Origin: Acholoe squamosa
Lineage: Eukaryota > Annelida > Polychaeta > Phyllodocida > Polynoidae
Length of the DNA stretch: 64,000 nt
Reading direction: 5' to 3'
NCBI GenBank assembly: GCA_949317995.1
Contig: OX439043.1
Location: forward strand, 62,327,339-62,391,338
Each line of letters begins with the position of its first letter. The stretch's first letter is position 1. The notes under the pieces are model-generated. The model was not told the origin of the DNA. It made no database searches and worked only from the letters and a program-made list of their open reading frames with translations. Both the position numbers and the translations under genes were made by a program. Positions 32,536-44,055 of the stretch are shown in pieces.

Positions 32536-33018
32536 TATATGCAATTGGTTGACTATGAATAGCCACATTATATAGGAAATAGTTGGAATTTCTCTATAGG
32601 GCAGATGTAAAGTGATATTCATCGTGTTATCCATAGATAGGCACTGATTACATAGATGTCCCATGGAATATCCATTATATGCAATTGGTTGACTATGGAT
32701 AGCCACATTATATGGGAAATAGTTGGAATTTCTCTATAGGGCAGATGTATAGTGATATTCATGGTGTTATCCATAGATAGGCACTGATTACATAGATGTC
32801 CCATGGAATATCCATTATATGCAATTGGTAGACTATGGATAGCCACAATATATTGGAAATAGTCGGAATTTCTCTATAGGGCAGATGTATAGTGATATTC
32901 ATGGTGTTATCCATAGTTAGGCACTGATTACATATATGTCCCATGGAATATCCATTATCTGCAATTGGTTGACTATGGATAGCCACACTATATGGGAAAT
33001 AGTTGGAATTTCTCTATA

Positions 33019-33310
33019 GGGCAGATGTATAGTGATATTTTTGGTGCTGGTTGACAGATATTGTGATATTCTGTGTTCAGGTATATAATATCTGGTTTGA
33101 GTAAGCAGTTTGCCAAGATATATCAAATGAACCAATTAAACCATACTTGTTTTCATTGGGATGAGAAGGTCTCAAGGATCATTTTGATATATGGATCATC
33201 AAACTCTGACAAGGGAAAGTGGGAGAACATTCCATGTTCAGCACTGGTTGTGCCCCCTGGTGGCAATAAATAATACTAAATCCCCGTAATGTTAGGTTTT
33301 CCCAAGTTTT
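33019..33310. other. Unrelated segment splitting the 140-bp array
   Basis: About 290 bp of unique sequence separates the two satellite subfamilies. It has no clear inverted termini, so insertion is possible but not shown. Confidence 0.5.
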
Positions 33311-34169
33311 GTCACATATTCATGGTGTTATCCATAGTTAGGCATTGTACACCTATATTTGCCTTTGAGTATCCATTATGTGCATATGGTTGACCAAGGT
33401 TAGCCACATTATATGGGAAAAAGACGGAATTTCTCTTTAGGGCAGATGAACAATCATATTCATGGTGTTATCTATAGTTAGGCATTGTACACATATATTT
33501 GCCTTATAGTATCCATTATGTGCATATGGTTGACCAAGGTTAGCCACATACTATGGGAAAAAGTCCGAATTTCTCTTTAGGGCAGATGTACAGTCAAATT
33601 CATGGTGTTATCCATAGTTAGGCATTGTATACATAGATTTCCCATTGAGTATCCATTATGTGCATATGGTTGACCAGGGTTAGCCACATTATATGGGAAA
33701 AAGACGGAATTTCTCTTTAGGGCAAATGTACAATAATATCCATGGTGTTATCCATAGTTAGGAACTGTATGCATAGATTTGCCATTGAGTATCCATTATC
33801 TGCATGCGGTTGCCCATGGCAAAGCACAGTATGCATAGATCTGCCATTGAGTATCAATTATCTGTGTATGGTTGACCATGGTTAGCCACATTATATGGGA
33901 AAAAGTCGGAATTTCTCTACAGCGTAGATGTACAGTCAAATTCATGGTGTTATCCATAGTTAGGCATTGTACACATAGATTTCCCTTTGAATATCCATTA
34001 TCTGCATATGGTTGACCAGGGTTAGCCAGATTATATGGGAAAAAGACGGAATTTCTCTTTAAGGCAGATGTACAATCATATTCATAGTGTTATCCATAGT
34101 TAGGCACTGTATACATAGATTTCCTATTGAGTATCCATTATCTATGTAGAGGTCGGCGGAAAATGTCCT

Positions 34170-34240
34170 GGAGAAACCGAGAGTCGAACCCGGGACCCTC
34201 CAGCCTGCAGGCGGAAGCTCTACCGCTGAGCTACTTCCCC
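34170..34240 (-). tRNA. tRNA-Cys(GCA)-like gene or SINE head
   Basis: The - strand folds as a tRNA: a 7-bp acceptor stem (GGGGAAG with TTTCTCC, two G-T pairs), D stem GCTC/GAGC, a CTGCAGG anticodon loop giving GCA, and T arm CCGGG-TTCGACT-CTCGG. The last anticodon-stem pair is C-C. No CCA is encoded, as expected in a eukaryote. It lies between two satellite arrays. The C-C mismatch and lone setting leave open a pseudogene or a SINE origin. Confidence 0.6.
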
Positions 34241-34299
34241 GTCTGACATTCTCTACCTTCCACCTACGCCTGGATCGGTGTGATACCAAGAGCCGTCTA

Positions 34300-36013
34300 G
34301 GGAATATATTATACCTTCTGATTAAACAAGGAGAAGTGTCCTTTTACCTCTCAAAATGATTGACCAAACTTCCAGCAAGAGTTATATCAGTCAACTTGAT
34401 ATCATTAGGATTACAGCTGACTTTCCTATGTTCACCTACCGAGAGTAGATATTACACATTCTGATTGACCAAGGAGAAGTGTTCTCATTCTAGCTTTCAA
34501 AATGATTGACCAAGGTTGAGATGAGTGATATCTAACCTTCCCTAAAGAGTAATTTTACTCTCCTTGATATCATTAAGGTTACAGCCAACTTTCCTATGTT
34601 TCCCTACCGAGAGCCCCATGGAGAGTAGATATTATACATTCTGATTGACCAAGGAGAGGTGTTCTCATTCTAGCTTTCAAAATGATTGACCAAAGTGGAG
34701 ATGAGCAACATCCAACATTCTATCAAGAGTAATTCCACTCTCCTTGAAAATCTTTAGGGTCACAGCCAACTTCTCTATGTTTTCCTACCAAGAGCCCCAT
34801 AGAGAGTAGATATTATACATTCTGATTGACCAAGGAGAGGTGTTCTCTTTCTAGCTTTCAAAATGATTGACCAAGGTTGAGATGAGCAACATCCAACATT
34901 CTATCAAGAGTAATTCCACTCTCCCTGAAAATCTTTAGGGTTAAAGCCAACTTCTCTATGTTTTCCTACCAAGAGCCCCATAGAGAGTAGATATTATACA
35001 TTCTGATTGACCAAGGAGAGGTGTTCTCATTCTAGCTTTCAAAATGATTGACCAAGGTGGAGATGAGCAACATCCAACATTCTATCAAGAGTAATTCCAC
35101 TCTCCTTGAAAATCTTTAGGGTTAAAGCCAACTTCTCTATGTTTTCCTACCAAGAGCCCCATAGAGAGTAGATATTATACATTCTGATTGACCAAGGAGA
35201 GGTGTTCTCATTCTAGCTTTCAAAATGATTGACCAAGGTGGAGATGAGCAACATCCAACATTCTATCAAGAGTAATTCCACTTTCCTTGAAAATCTTTAG
35301 GGTCACAGCCAACTTCTCTATGTTTTCCTACCAAGAGCCCCATAGAGAGTAGATATTATACATTCTGATTGACCAAGGAGAGGTGTTCTCTTTCTAGCTT
35401 TCAAAATGATTGACCAAGGTGGAGATGAGCAACATCCAACATTCTATCAAGAGTAATTCCACTCTCCTTGAAAATCTTTAGGGTTACAGCCAACTTCTCT
35501 ATGTTTTCCTACCAAGAGCCCCATAGAGAGTAGATATTATACATTCTGATTGACCAAGGAGAGGTGTTCTCATTCTAGCTTTCAAAATGATTGACCAAGG
35601 TGGAGATGAGCAACATCCAACATTCTATCAAGAGTAATTCCACTCTCCTTGAAAATCTTTAGGGTTAAAGCCAACTTCTCTATGTTTTCCTACCAAGAGC
35701 CCCATAGAGAGTAGATATTATACATTCTGATTGACCAAGGAGAGGTGTTCTCTTTCTAGCTTTCAAAATGATTGACCAAGGTGGAGATGAGCAACATCCA
35801 ACATTCTATCAAGAGTAATTCCACTCTCCTTGAAAATCTTTAGGGTTAAAGCCAACTTCTCTATGTTTTCCTACCAAGAGGCCCATAGAGAGTAAATATT
35901 ATACATTCTGATTGACCAAGGAGAGGTGTTCTCATTCTAGCTTTCAAAATGATTGACCAAGGTGGAGATGAGCAACATCCAACATTCTATCAAGAGTAAT
36001 TCCACTCTCCTTG
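34300..36013 (+). repeat. 181-bp satellite array, ~9 units
   Basis: CTGATTGACCAAGGAGAGG recurs at 34641, 34822, 35003 and 35184, giving a 181-bp period. The first units are more diverged and the later ones nearly identical. The core ATTGACCAAGG occurs twice per unit. It is non-coding. Confidence 0.93.
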
Positions 36014-36775
36014 AGGTGATAGAGATTACGGACCATTGTCCCCAATTCTCTGTGTATCACATCATTTCTCCTGACAGTCGCCATACGGAGCTAAATGAGT
36101 CACCATACAGAACCATTCTGTACTATCTGGCTATCAAAATGCCAACAATGTCTCAGATGATGGACCATTGTCCCGAATTCTCTGTGTATCACATCATTTC
36201 TCCTGACAGTCGCCATACGGAGCTAAATGAGTCGCCATACAGACCCATTCTGTACTATCTGGCTATCAAAATGCCAACAATCTCTCAGATGATGGACCAT
36301 TGTCCCGAATTCTCTGTGTATCACATCATTTCTCCTGACAGTCGCCATACAGAACCAAAAGAGTCGCCATACAGACCCATTGTGTGGCTATCACAATGCC
36401 AACAATCACACAGATGATGGACCATTGTCCCGAATTCTCTGTGTATCACATCATTTCTCCTGACAGTTGCCATACGGAGCCAAATGAGTCGCCATACAGA
36501 ACCATTGTGTACTATCTGGCTATCACAATGCCAACAATCACTCAGATGATGGACCATTGTCCGGAAATCTCTGTGTATCACATCATTTCTCCTGACAGTC
36601 GCCATACGGAGCCAAGTGAGTCGCCATACGGACCCAATGTGTACTATCTGGCTATCACAAGGCCAACAATCACTCAGATGATGGACCATTGTCCCCAATT
36701 TTCTGTCTATCGCATCATTTCTCCTGACAGTCGCCATACGGAGCCAAGTGAGTCGCCATATGGACTCATTCTGTA
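36014..36775 (+). repeat. 132-bp repeat array, open on both strands
   Basis: GATGGACCATTGTCC recurs at 36159, 36291, 36416, 36548 and 36680. The period is 132 bp, with one unit of 125 bp. Because 132 is 44 codons, long frames stay open on both strands (+ 35953-36417 and 36384-36782; - 36321-36806). The 125-bp unit shifts the + frame. No signal supports translation. Confidence 0.88.
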
Positions 36776-36784
36776 CTCCTGACC

Positions 36785-37555
36785 TCTGCCACTCACCTAC
36801 ACCCACTGACTATACTTGTAGCACCCCTGCAACTCACTTAGACCCATTTACTACACTTGCATAACCCCTGCCACTTACCTACCCTACACATGTATGACCC
36901 CTGTCACACCCACTGACTATACTTGTATGACCCCTGCCACTTATCTGCCACTTGCTGACACCCATTTACTACACTTATATGACTCCTGCCACTCAATTAC
37001 ACCCATTTAGTACACTTGTTTGATCCTTGCCACTTACCTACACCAACTGACTAAACTTGTATGACCCCTGCCACTTACCTACACCCATTTACTACACTTA
37101 TACGGCACATGGCTATTGTATTATTGACCAATGGGAGGCATTCCTGGCATATACTGCAGAGTCGGGGGCTGAAGGTGTTAGTCATAGTGGCGTCGGGGTC
37201 TAATGGCGGCCCCCAGTTGATAATGGCTATGTGAGCTATATGAACTCTGCCACTTACCTACACCCACTGAATATACTTGTATGACACCTGCCACCCACCT
37301 TCACCCATTTACTACACTTGTATGACCCCTGCCACTCACTTAGACCTATTTACTACACTTGTATGACACCTACCACCCACCTACACCCACTGACTATACT
37401 TGTATGACCCCTGCCACTCGCTGACACCCATTTACTACACTTATATGAACTCTGCCACTTACCAACACCCATAACCCCTGCCACTTACCCACTCTACGCA
37501 CATACGTCCCCTGTCACTTACAACCCCTGCCACTTACCTACACCAACTGACTATA
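36785..37555 (+). repeat. Degenerate ~47-bp repeats
   Basis: CCCCTGCCACTTACCTACACC and ACTATACTTGTATGACC alternate about 15 times with many small indels. A segment at about 37105-37236 is unrelated and interrupts the array. Confidence 0.8.
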
Positions 37556-38400
37556 CGGGTCCGGTCGTCAGAAAGTGTAAAATTTTGCCCTTGAAGGCCC
37601 TGAAAAACTAATTTTCTAATTACTTTATATAACCTTAACAAAATTGTCAAGGTACATCTCCTAAGCTCAGAAGACCAAAAAATACCGATCTAGGCCATCC
37701 GGTTCCATTTTTATTGCTTGTTTTGTGTCATGTAACGTCCGGTACCAAAATAATGAAATATGGAGGTAATTGAAGTTGCTCTCAGTAATATAAGAATGTC
37801 TCATTATGCATAACAAACACATGAAATAACAAGACCAATATGTCTATTATTGACTTCAATTACAGAATGGAACAAAATTTGATTTATGCATGCACAGTAG
37901 ACTGCCTCCTACATGATGATAAAAGTACCGGACGTTATGTAACGTCCGGTACTTTTATCAGAATTATTTCACATTTATAAGCTGCTCTCAAATGATGACA
38001 AATGCTGGTAGACACAGAATTTCTTCACCAAAGTAGGGGATGATAGGGCCCTTCATATGGGTAATAACAAAGATTTTGAAGCTTCATTTTTCCATGTTTT
38101 ATAACCGATTTAGATTTAGGTACTGGACGTTACAAATTACAGATTTCCATTTTGAAAGACACATCATGAAAAATTCTCACTTAGTAACATGTCCAAACCT
38201 AATGGAAATGATACCTATGATCATATACAATACAAAAGTTAACTTTGGGATACTCTATAGTGTTCTTTATTCAATACAGGACACTTGTGAAAAATACAAA
38301 AAGTATGAAATAGATATAGATCTTAGCCGTTTTTTCACTTCGGCAGGCTATAAGTCCTAAAGTTTTTAATGGATGACCACAAATTTACATTTTTCTGATA
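37556..38400. other. AT-rich segment with repeated ACGTCCGGTAC motif
   Basis: TAACGTCCGGTAC occurs near 37733 and within the palindrome at 37917-37960. A diverged inverted form (GGTACTGGACGTTAC) lies near 38117. The open frame at 38040-38360 has no coding support. The segment may be a decayed transposon. Confidence 0.4.
37917..37960. repeat. Near-perfect 44-bp palindrome
   Basis: Two 21-bp arms (TGATAAAAGTACCGGACGTTA and its exact reverse complement) are separated by TG. It can extrude a cruciform or fold as a hairpin. Confidence 0.95.
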
Positions 38401-38650
38401 GCCCTAAGCTCAGGTAAAGGTGGTCCGACTCTGTTGGCAGGCAGAGCCAGACTAACGCCTTCCCCGGCCCCAGGTAGGAGCTGGAGCGAGGCGAACAGTG
38501 CTGCCACCACCCCGCAGAGACCAGGGTCGAGGAGACCTCTAGTGACTACCGGTGATGGGCGCACCGCTCGAAACGCCCTCTCGAGGGAGACGCTCACACT
38601 ATATCACGATCTACGAGCCCCTACACTACTGTGCTTAAGTGGGCCATTTT
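38401..38650. other. GC-rich block of unknown origin
   Basis: About 240 bp is much richer in GC than both sides, with CTCGAAACGCCCTCTCGAGGG and similar words. It looks like a retroposed RNA or SINE body, but no parent RNA was recognised. Confidence 0.35.
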
Positions 38651-38865
38651 AGTAATTAATTTATTACGGCCACTAGAATTACTTAATGCACTGAAACAAG
38701 AAAAGAATAAACAAAATCTTAATAAGACCCATAACGTTACCACTGTCCCTTAGTTCATTGTTGCAAATTCCTCAAGACTTTGGCCACATGCAAAATTGAA
38801 AACTCAGTTAACAATTATTCTTTGAATGGCCTAATCATATAACAAAGATTGGAGCAGGTTTTCTG

Positions 38866-41045
38866 GTGCCCCCTGTCAAAATTTTAGCCCCCCCCCCTTC
38901 CGTTTTAGCTAGTTTTCTACCCTATGGCTAATATCTGTCTCTTTTACTGGTGCCTCCTATCAAAATATTAGCCCCCCCCCCTGAGTTTTATCTCGGTTTC
39001 TGCCCTAAGGCTAAAATCTATAGTTCTGGTCCCTCCTGTCAAAATTTTAGCCCGCCCTTCCGTTTTAGCTAGCTTTCTTTCCTAAGGCTAAGATCTATGT
39101 CTATTTCTGGTCCCTCCTGTCAAAATTTTAGCCCCCTCTTCCATTTTAGCTAGTTTTCTGCCCTGAGGCTAAGATCTATGTCTATTTCTGGTCCCTCCTG
39201 TCAAAATTTTAGCCCCCTCCTTTCGTTCTAGATAGTTTTCTGCCCTAAAGCTATAATCTATATCTATTTCTGGTCTCTCCTGTCAAAATTTTAGCCCCCC
39301 CCCTTCCGTTTTAGCTAGTTTTTAGCCTATGGCTAATATCTGTTTCTTCTTTTGGTGCCTCCTGTCAAAATTTTAGCCCCCCTGAGTTTTATCTCTGTTT
39401 CTGCCCTAAGGCTAAGATCTATATTTCTGGTCCCTCCCCTGCTAGTACAACTCATCCAAATGATGTCTTTTTTACGGTAAATCACATGAGTTTTCACGTA
39501 AGAATGATGTAAATTGCACGAGTTGTGCTAGCTGGGTCCTGTCCAAATTTTAGCCCCCCCCTTCTGTTTTAGCTAGTTTTCTGCCCTAAGGCCAAGATCT
39601 ATGTCTATTTCTGGTCCCTCCTGCCAAAATTTTAGCCCCCCCCCCCCTTCCCCCTTCCGTTTTAGCTAGTTTTCTGCCCTGCGGCTAAGATCTATGTCTA
39701 TCTCTGGTCCCTCCTGTCAAAATTGTAGCCCCCCTTTTGTTCTAGATAGTTTTCTTCCCTAAAGCTAATATCTGTCTCTTTTACTGGTGCCTCCTGTCAA
39801 AATATTAGCCCCCCCCCCTGAGTTTTATCTCTGTTTCTGCCCTAAGGCTAAAATCTATAGTTCTGGTCCCTCCTGTCAAAATTTTAGCCCGCCCTTCCGT
39901 TTTAGCTAGCTTTCTCTCCTAAGGCTAAGATCTATGTCTATTTCTGGTCCCTCCTGTCAAAATTTTAGCCCCCCTTTCTTTCTAGATAGTTTTCTGCCTT
40001 AAAGCTATAATCTATATCTATTTCTGGTCTCTCCTGTCAAAATTTTAGCCCCCCCCCCTTCCGTTTTAGCTAGTTTTCTATCCTATGGCTAATATCTGTC
40101 TCTTTTACTGGAGCCTCCTGTCAAAATTTTAGTCCCCCCCCCTGAGTTTTCTCTCTGTTTCTGCCCTAAGGCTAAGATCTATATTTCTGGTCCCTCCTGT
40201 CAAAATTTTAGCCCCCCCTTTTGTTCTAGGTAGTTTTCTGCCCTAAGGCTAAGATCTATATCTATTTTTGGTCCCTCCTGTCAAATTTTAGCCCCCCCCC
40301 TTCCGTTTTAGCTAGTTTTCTAGCCTATGGCTAATATCTGTCTCTTTTTTTGGTGCCTCCTGTCAAAATTTTAGCCCCCCCTGAGTTTTATCTCTGTTTC
40401 TGCCCTGAGGCTAAGATCTATATTTCTGGTCCCTCCTGTCAAACTTTTAGCCCCCCTTCTGTTTTAGCTAGTTTTCTGCCCTAAGGCTAAGATCTATGTC
40501 TATTTCTGGTCCCTCCTGTCAAAATTTTAGCCCCCCCTTCCGTTTTAGCTAGTTTTCTAGCCTATGGCTAATATCTGTCTCTTTTTCTGGTGCCTCCTGT
40601 CAAAGTTTTATCTCTGTTTCTGCCCTAAGGGAGTGGTCATTATTTATCAACAGGGGGGGTGGTGGGTTTTCGCAAATTTTTTACACCCCCCCTCGATGGC
40701 AGTAAAAAAGTTTTTGCACCCCTCCCGCGCCAGAGGCACGGAGAGTTTTCGCGCCCCCTATTTGATCCATAGTAGCGCGCTGGCTTTTTTGCTAAAAAAA
40801 GGGTAAATTTTTTTAGCTCCCCCCTCAACAGGGGTCAAAACTTTTTTAGCCCCCCCTCGAGAGGGGTCAGAATTTTTTACGCCCCCCTGAAACCCACCAC
40901 CCACCCCTTTTGATAATAAATGACCACTCCCTAAGGCTAAGATCTATATCTATTTCTGGATAGCTGGTCAAAACTTTAGCCCTCCCTTCCCTTTCAGCTA
41001 GTTTTCTACCCTATGGCTAATATAATCTCTTTTTCTGGTGCCCTC
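38866..41045 (+). repeat. ~80-bp C-tract tandem array, ~22 units
   Basis: Units read CCTCCTGTCAAAATTTTAGC, then a run of 4-11 C, then GTTTTAGCTAGTTTTCTGCC and CTAAGGCTAAGATCTAT. Two subtypes alternate (with and without GAGTTTTATCTC). A Harbinger-like MITE splits the array at 40629. The C-runs at regular spacing make the other strand G-run-rich. Confidence 0.92.
40629..40931. mobile_element. PIF/Harbinger-like MITE, copy 3, in the 80-bp array
   Basis: This 303-bp element has GGGAGTGGTCATTATTTATC at its left and the reverse complement at its right, flanked by TAA (40626-40628 and 40932-40934). Intact units read CCCTAAGGCTAAG, which is the empty site. Confidence 0.92.
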
Positions 41046-41082
41046 ATCCGTGCGCAAACCATCCAGCCCCCCCTGTTGTTAA

Positions 41083-41132
41083 AATATGATCACTCCCATA
41101 GGCCTATTTATCAACATGGGGGGTGGTGGGTT
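41083..41132. mobile_element. Harbinger-like MITE end fragment
   Basis: ATGATCACTCCC followed by TTTATCAACATGGGGGGTGG resembles joined ends of the MITE family seen at 3425 and 40629. Confidence 0.45.
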
Positions 41133-41229
41133 TTCGTGCAGACAATGCCCATAGGCCTAGGCTTGAAGGGGGTCGTTTTTACAAAAAAATCAAATCATTC
41201 TGTAACTAGCAGCGACTTTTCCTATATGC

Positions 41230-41580
41230 TCACAAGGAGTCCAGACCGGAGCTGTAAGTTTTAGCCCCCCCCCCCCTACGTTTTCCTCATTTTCTGACCC
41301 CAGAGCTGTAAGTTTTAGCCCCCCCCCCTACGTTTTCCTCATTTTCTGAGCCAAGAGCTCTAAATGTTAGCCGCCCCCTATGTTTTCCTCATTTTCTGAC
41401 CCCAGAGCTGTAAATTTTAGGCCCCCCCCCCCACGTTTTCCTCATTTTCTGACCCCAGAGCTGTAAGTTTTAGCTAGGCCAGACGATGACAGCCTATCGC
41501 TCCCGCTAAGTAGAGTCGGCAGGGGGCTCGGCCTAGTTTTAGCCCCCCCCCCCCCCCCCCCCCACGTTTTCCTCATTTTC
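41230..41580 (+). repeat. ~57-bp poly-C repeat, 6 units
   Basis: Units read GAGCTGTAAGTTTTAG, a run of 6-21 C, then ACGTTTTCCTCATTTTCTGA. The longest run, 21 C, is at 41543-41563. Confidence 0.9.
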
Positions 41581-41630
41581 CACGATTAGGACGGCGCAAG
41601 GGACGGCGTCACTGGTGTAAGCGCGGAGAA

Positions 41631-41703
41631 GAACAAACTCGCACGATGCCGAAGGCGGCGTGCGCGGAGCGCACGCCGCCTTCGGCGGCGTGCGAGTTTG
41701 TTC
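41631..41703. repeat. GC-rich hairpin with 35-bp arms
   Basis: The left arm 41631-41665 and right arm 41669-41703 pair with only two mismatches, leaving a GGA loop. The arms start GAACAAACTCGCACG and are otherwise GC-rich. It is the strongest short hairpin in the window. A rho-independent terminator is excluded by context. Foldback DNA or a structured RNA is possible. Confidence 0.93.
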
Positions 41704-43855
41704 TTGTATTAGTGCGCTGACCACGCGTGGCGGATGGCCGAAAGCCGTGTAGGGTCATCTAGACCTTTTAGTGCTGCCCCCTACTGCCCTCTTGGCACAC
41801 TACTAATTGGGGAGCCTGCGTCCCACTGTGAGGCGCCACTGAGCTTGTGCACTACACCTCTGGTGGGCGGGGGTTAATCCCATGGCAATCCGTTCAGAAG
41901 CAAAATGGGAGGAACGTGGGAGGGGGGGGGGGTTGGTGCTGACTTGCTCTCCAAGGTGTGATTGCCACACCTGAGTACAGGGGGCGGTACTGGTATTCCC
42001 TTACCTGAGTTAGGAATGACTACCAGAGCTCCTGGCGGCAGGTACTGGTACCATATTCTAACGCCATTCCCTATATATACATACACACAGCCGTGGTTAC
42101 TGGGTTTGATAGACGACTGTGGCTACTCCAGCAACCACCACCCTCCTCCTCCCCCTCCAGTTCATGCAGACAGGAGGGCTAGAGATCAAGAACCCCCAAC
42201 AGCCTGTTGTATAGCTTGTCAGAGCCCAGCAACACATTTCTCTGGCCTTTTATTGGAGTATAAGTGTTTAAAACTCCAAAGTCTGTATCACCACCAGAAG
42301 CCACTCTACTGGATCAGAAAAGGGTTCACTCACAGATCACACCCAGGAGGAAGATTTTTATATACTAAAGTTCAATAACCCAGGAGAAGGATGGCTACTA
42401 TCAGTCTAGGAGGAGGCCCCAGCCTGGAGGAGCGGCGTAGTTTTGCTGGTCTGCGGGATGGTGCACATTTACCAGGGTGAGAACCACAAGCATGTAATAT
42501 TGATTCCAACCTACTGATACCATGGCACCATGCTCCTGACCCAACACCCCCATAGGAACGCACCCCCACCAACCAGCCCAGGCGCTGGAAGAACAGAACA
42601 AAGTGTCTATGTCCCTTGGGGTATGTCTTAAGGCAAGGTAGAGAGGTACAGTGCAGGAGAGGTTGGAGGCAGGGTCAATCCTGAGTACCATTAATGGGGG
42701 ATGGAGCCAGGTTAATGCACCAGGCAATGTTAGTGACCCATACATGGTTTGTTGAGTGTATACGGTGGCCATAGGGCATGTTTGCCCATCAAGCTGGGTG
42801 CAGGCTTGTATATAGACTAAAGGCTTTAGCAATGTTGACAAACGCCTTCATGTTCACTTCTATGGTAGGGGTAAGCTTTCCATGGCTACCTCTGGCAATA
42901 AGGAAGAGCAAACATCATCAATTGCTTTATCTTTTTGTGCCATGTTCTGTTTGATAATGTTATCGTTATCTTTGATGTTATAGCCCTATCCAAGCAGCTA
43001 TAGTTATTGCTAGATTCAAAAGATTGTATTGCTTCTGTGTTGGACTAGGTCGTCTTGTTTAGTGTAACTGTTTCTGTGATTGACATGTCAGAGGGCCCTT
43101 GACACCCTCTGAAAGGGTGTACAAAGCTAACATTAATTATCTGGTATCATAATTTTGGTGCTACCCCTTTCAATCTGTCGATTAATATTTCCTCATGTAC
43201 CTGTCACGTGTATTTCAACCATTTACAATAATGTATCGTCTGTTAATAGGGTGTTACTGGTATATATCCATACATAGAATCCCCACAGTAATATACCACA
43301 GCTTACTATAGACATAAGTGTCTGCCAAAAATTAATTGGTGCCAGGATGAGTATGTGAAATTTTTCATGTAGTAGCTTTTAACATGTCACAAGCTGAAAT
43401 ACGTCCAATTGTGAACCTAACGGCCTCCTAGGCTACATAGTACTCACATTAGTTGTATGGCAATATTTTAGTGATATAGACCAGTGTACATATAAAACAT
43501 ACTCTGCTATAATCCTATACCTACACCTGATATAGATTAACCAACTGGCAGCCTTTAGTATGTATACTAAGGGTCAACATGATATATAAGACCACAGGCC
43601 AAGCAATGGTATACCAAAGTGGTGGCCCCTAGAATCAATGCCCACAGTGTATATACCACAATCTTCATATTTCTTCGGGGAGCTACTTTCTACAGACGTT
43701 GAAAATCGAGTTAGGAATATTGATAAGTAAATTAGGTAACAATAGAGTTATGTTATAGCAAAGTGTTCTTCGTATTTCAATGCATTATGTAAGCTGGTTT
43801 GTCTGTCTTCTTATTTTATTTCTTTATTTTTTCTTTCCCACTCCCTTTCCTTTTT
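41704..43855. other. Intergenic DNA, no gene recognised
   Basis: Open frames such as the - strand 42401-42841 lack domain or splice support. Nothing else was recognised. Confidence 0.5.
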
Positions 43856-44000
43856 CTCTTTTCCCTCTCTGTCTCTGTCTGTCTGTTTCTCCGCCTCTTC
43901 TCTGTCTCTGTCTCTCTTTCTCTATCCCTTTCTCTCTCCCTGTCTCTCTCTGTCTCTGCATGTCTCTCTGTCTCTCTGTCTCTCTCTGTCTCTGTCTCTG

Positions 44001-44050
<50 letters not shown>
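43856..44050. repeat. CT-rich microsatellite
   Basis: Imperfect TCTG/TCTC repeats become pure (TC)n at about 44006-44050. The long frames across it are artefacts of the repeat. Confidence 0.95.

Positions 44051-44055
<5 letters not shown>

Larger units (their letters stand above)
32027..34150 (+). repeat. 140-bp satellite array, diverged and interrupted
   Basis: Units with GGAATTTCTCTATAGGGCAG recur at 32585, 32725, 32865 and 33005 (140-bp period). After a 290-bp interruption (33019-33310), a second subfamily with TTTCTCTTTAGGGCAGATG continues to about 34150. A TA-target MITE lies inside the first part. No coding function was seen. Confidence 0.9.

Noticed and set aside
41083..41132. A complete Harbinger-like MITE
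   Set aside because: Only abutting end fragments are present, so it is annotated as a fragment only.
42401..42841. 146-codon - strand frame
   Set aside because: No recognisable motif, no splice or promoter context. It is likely chance.
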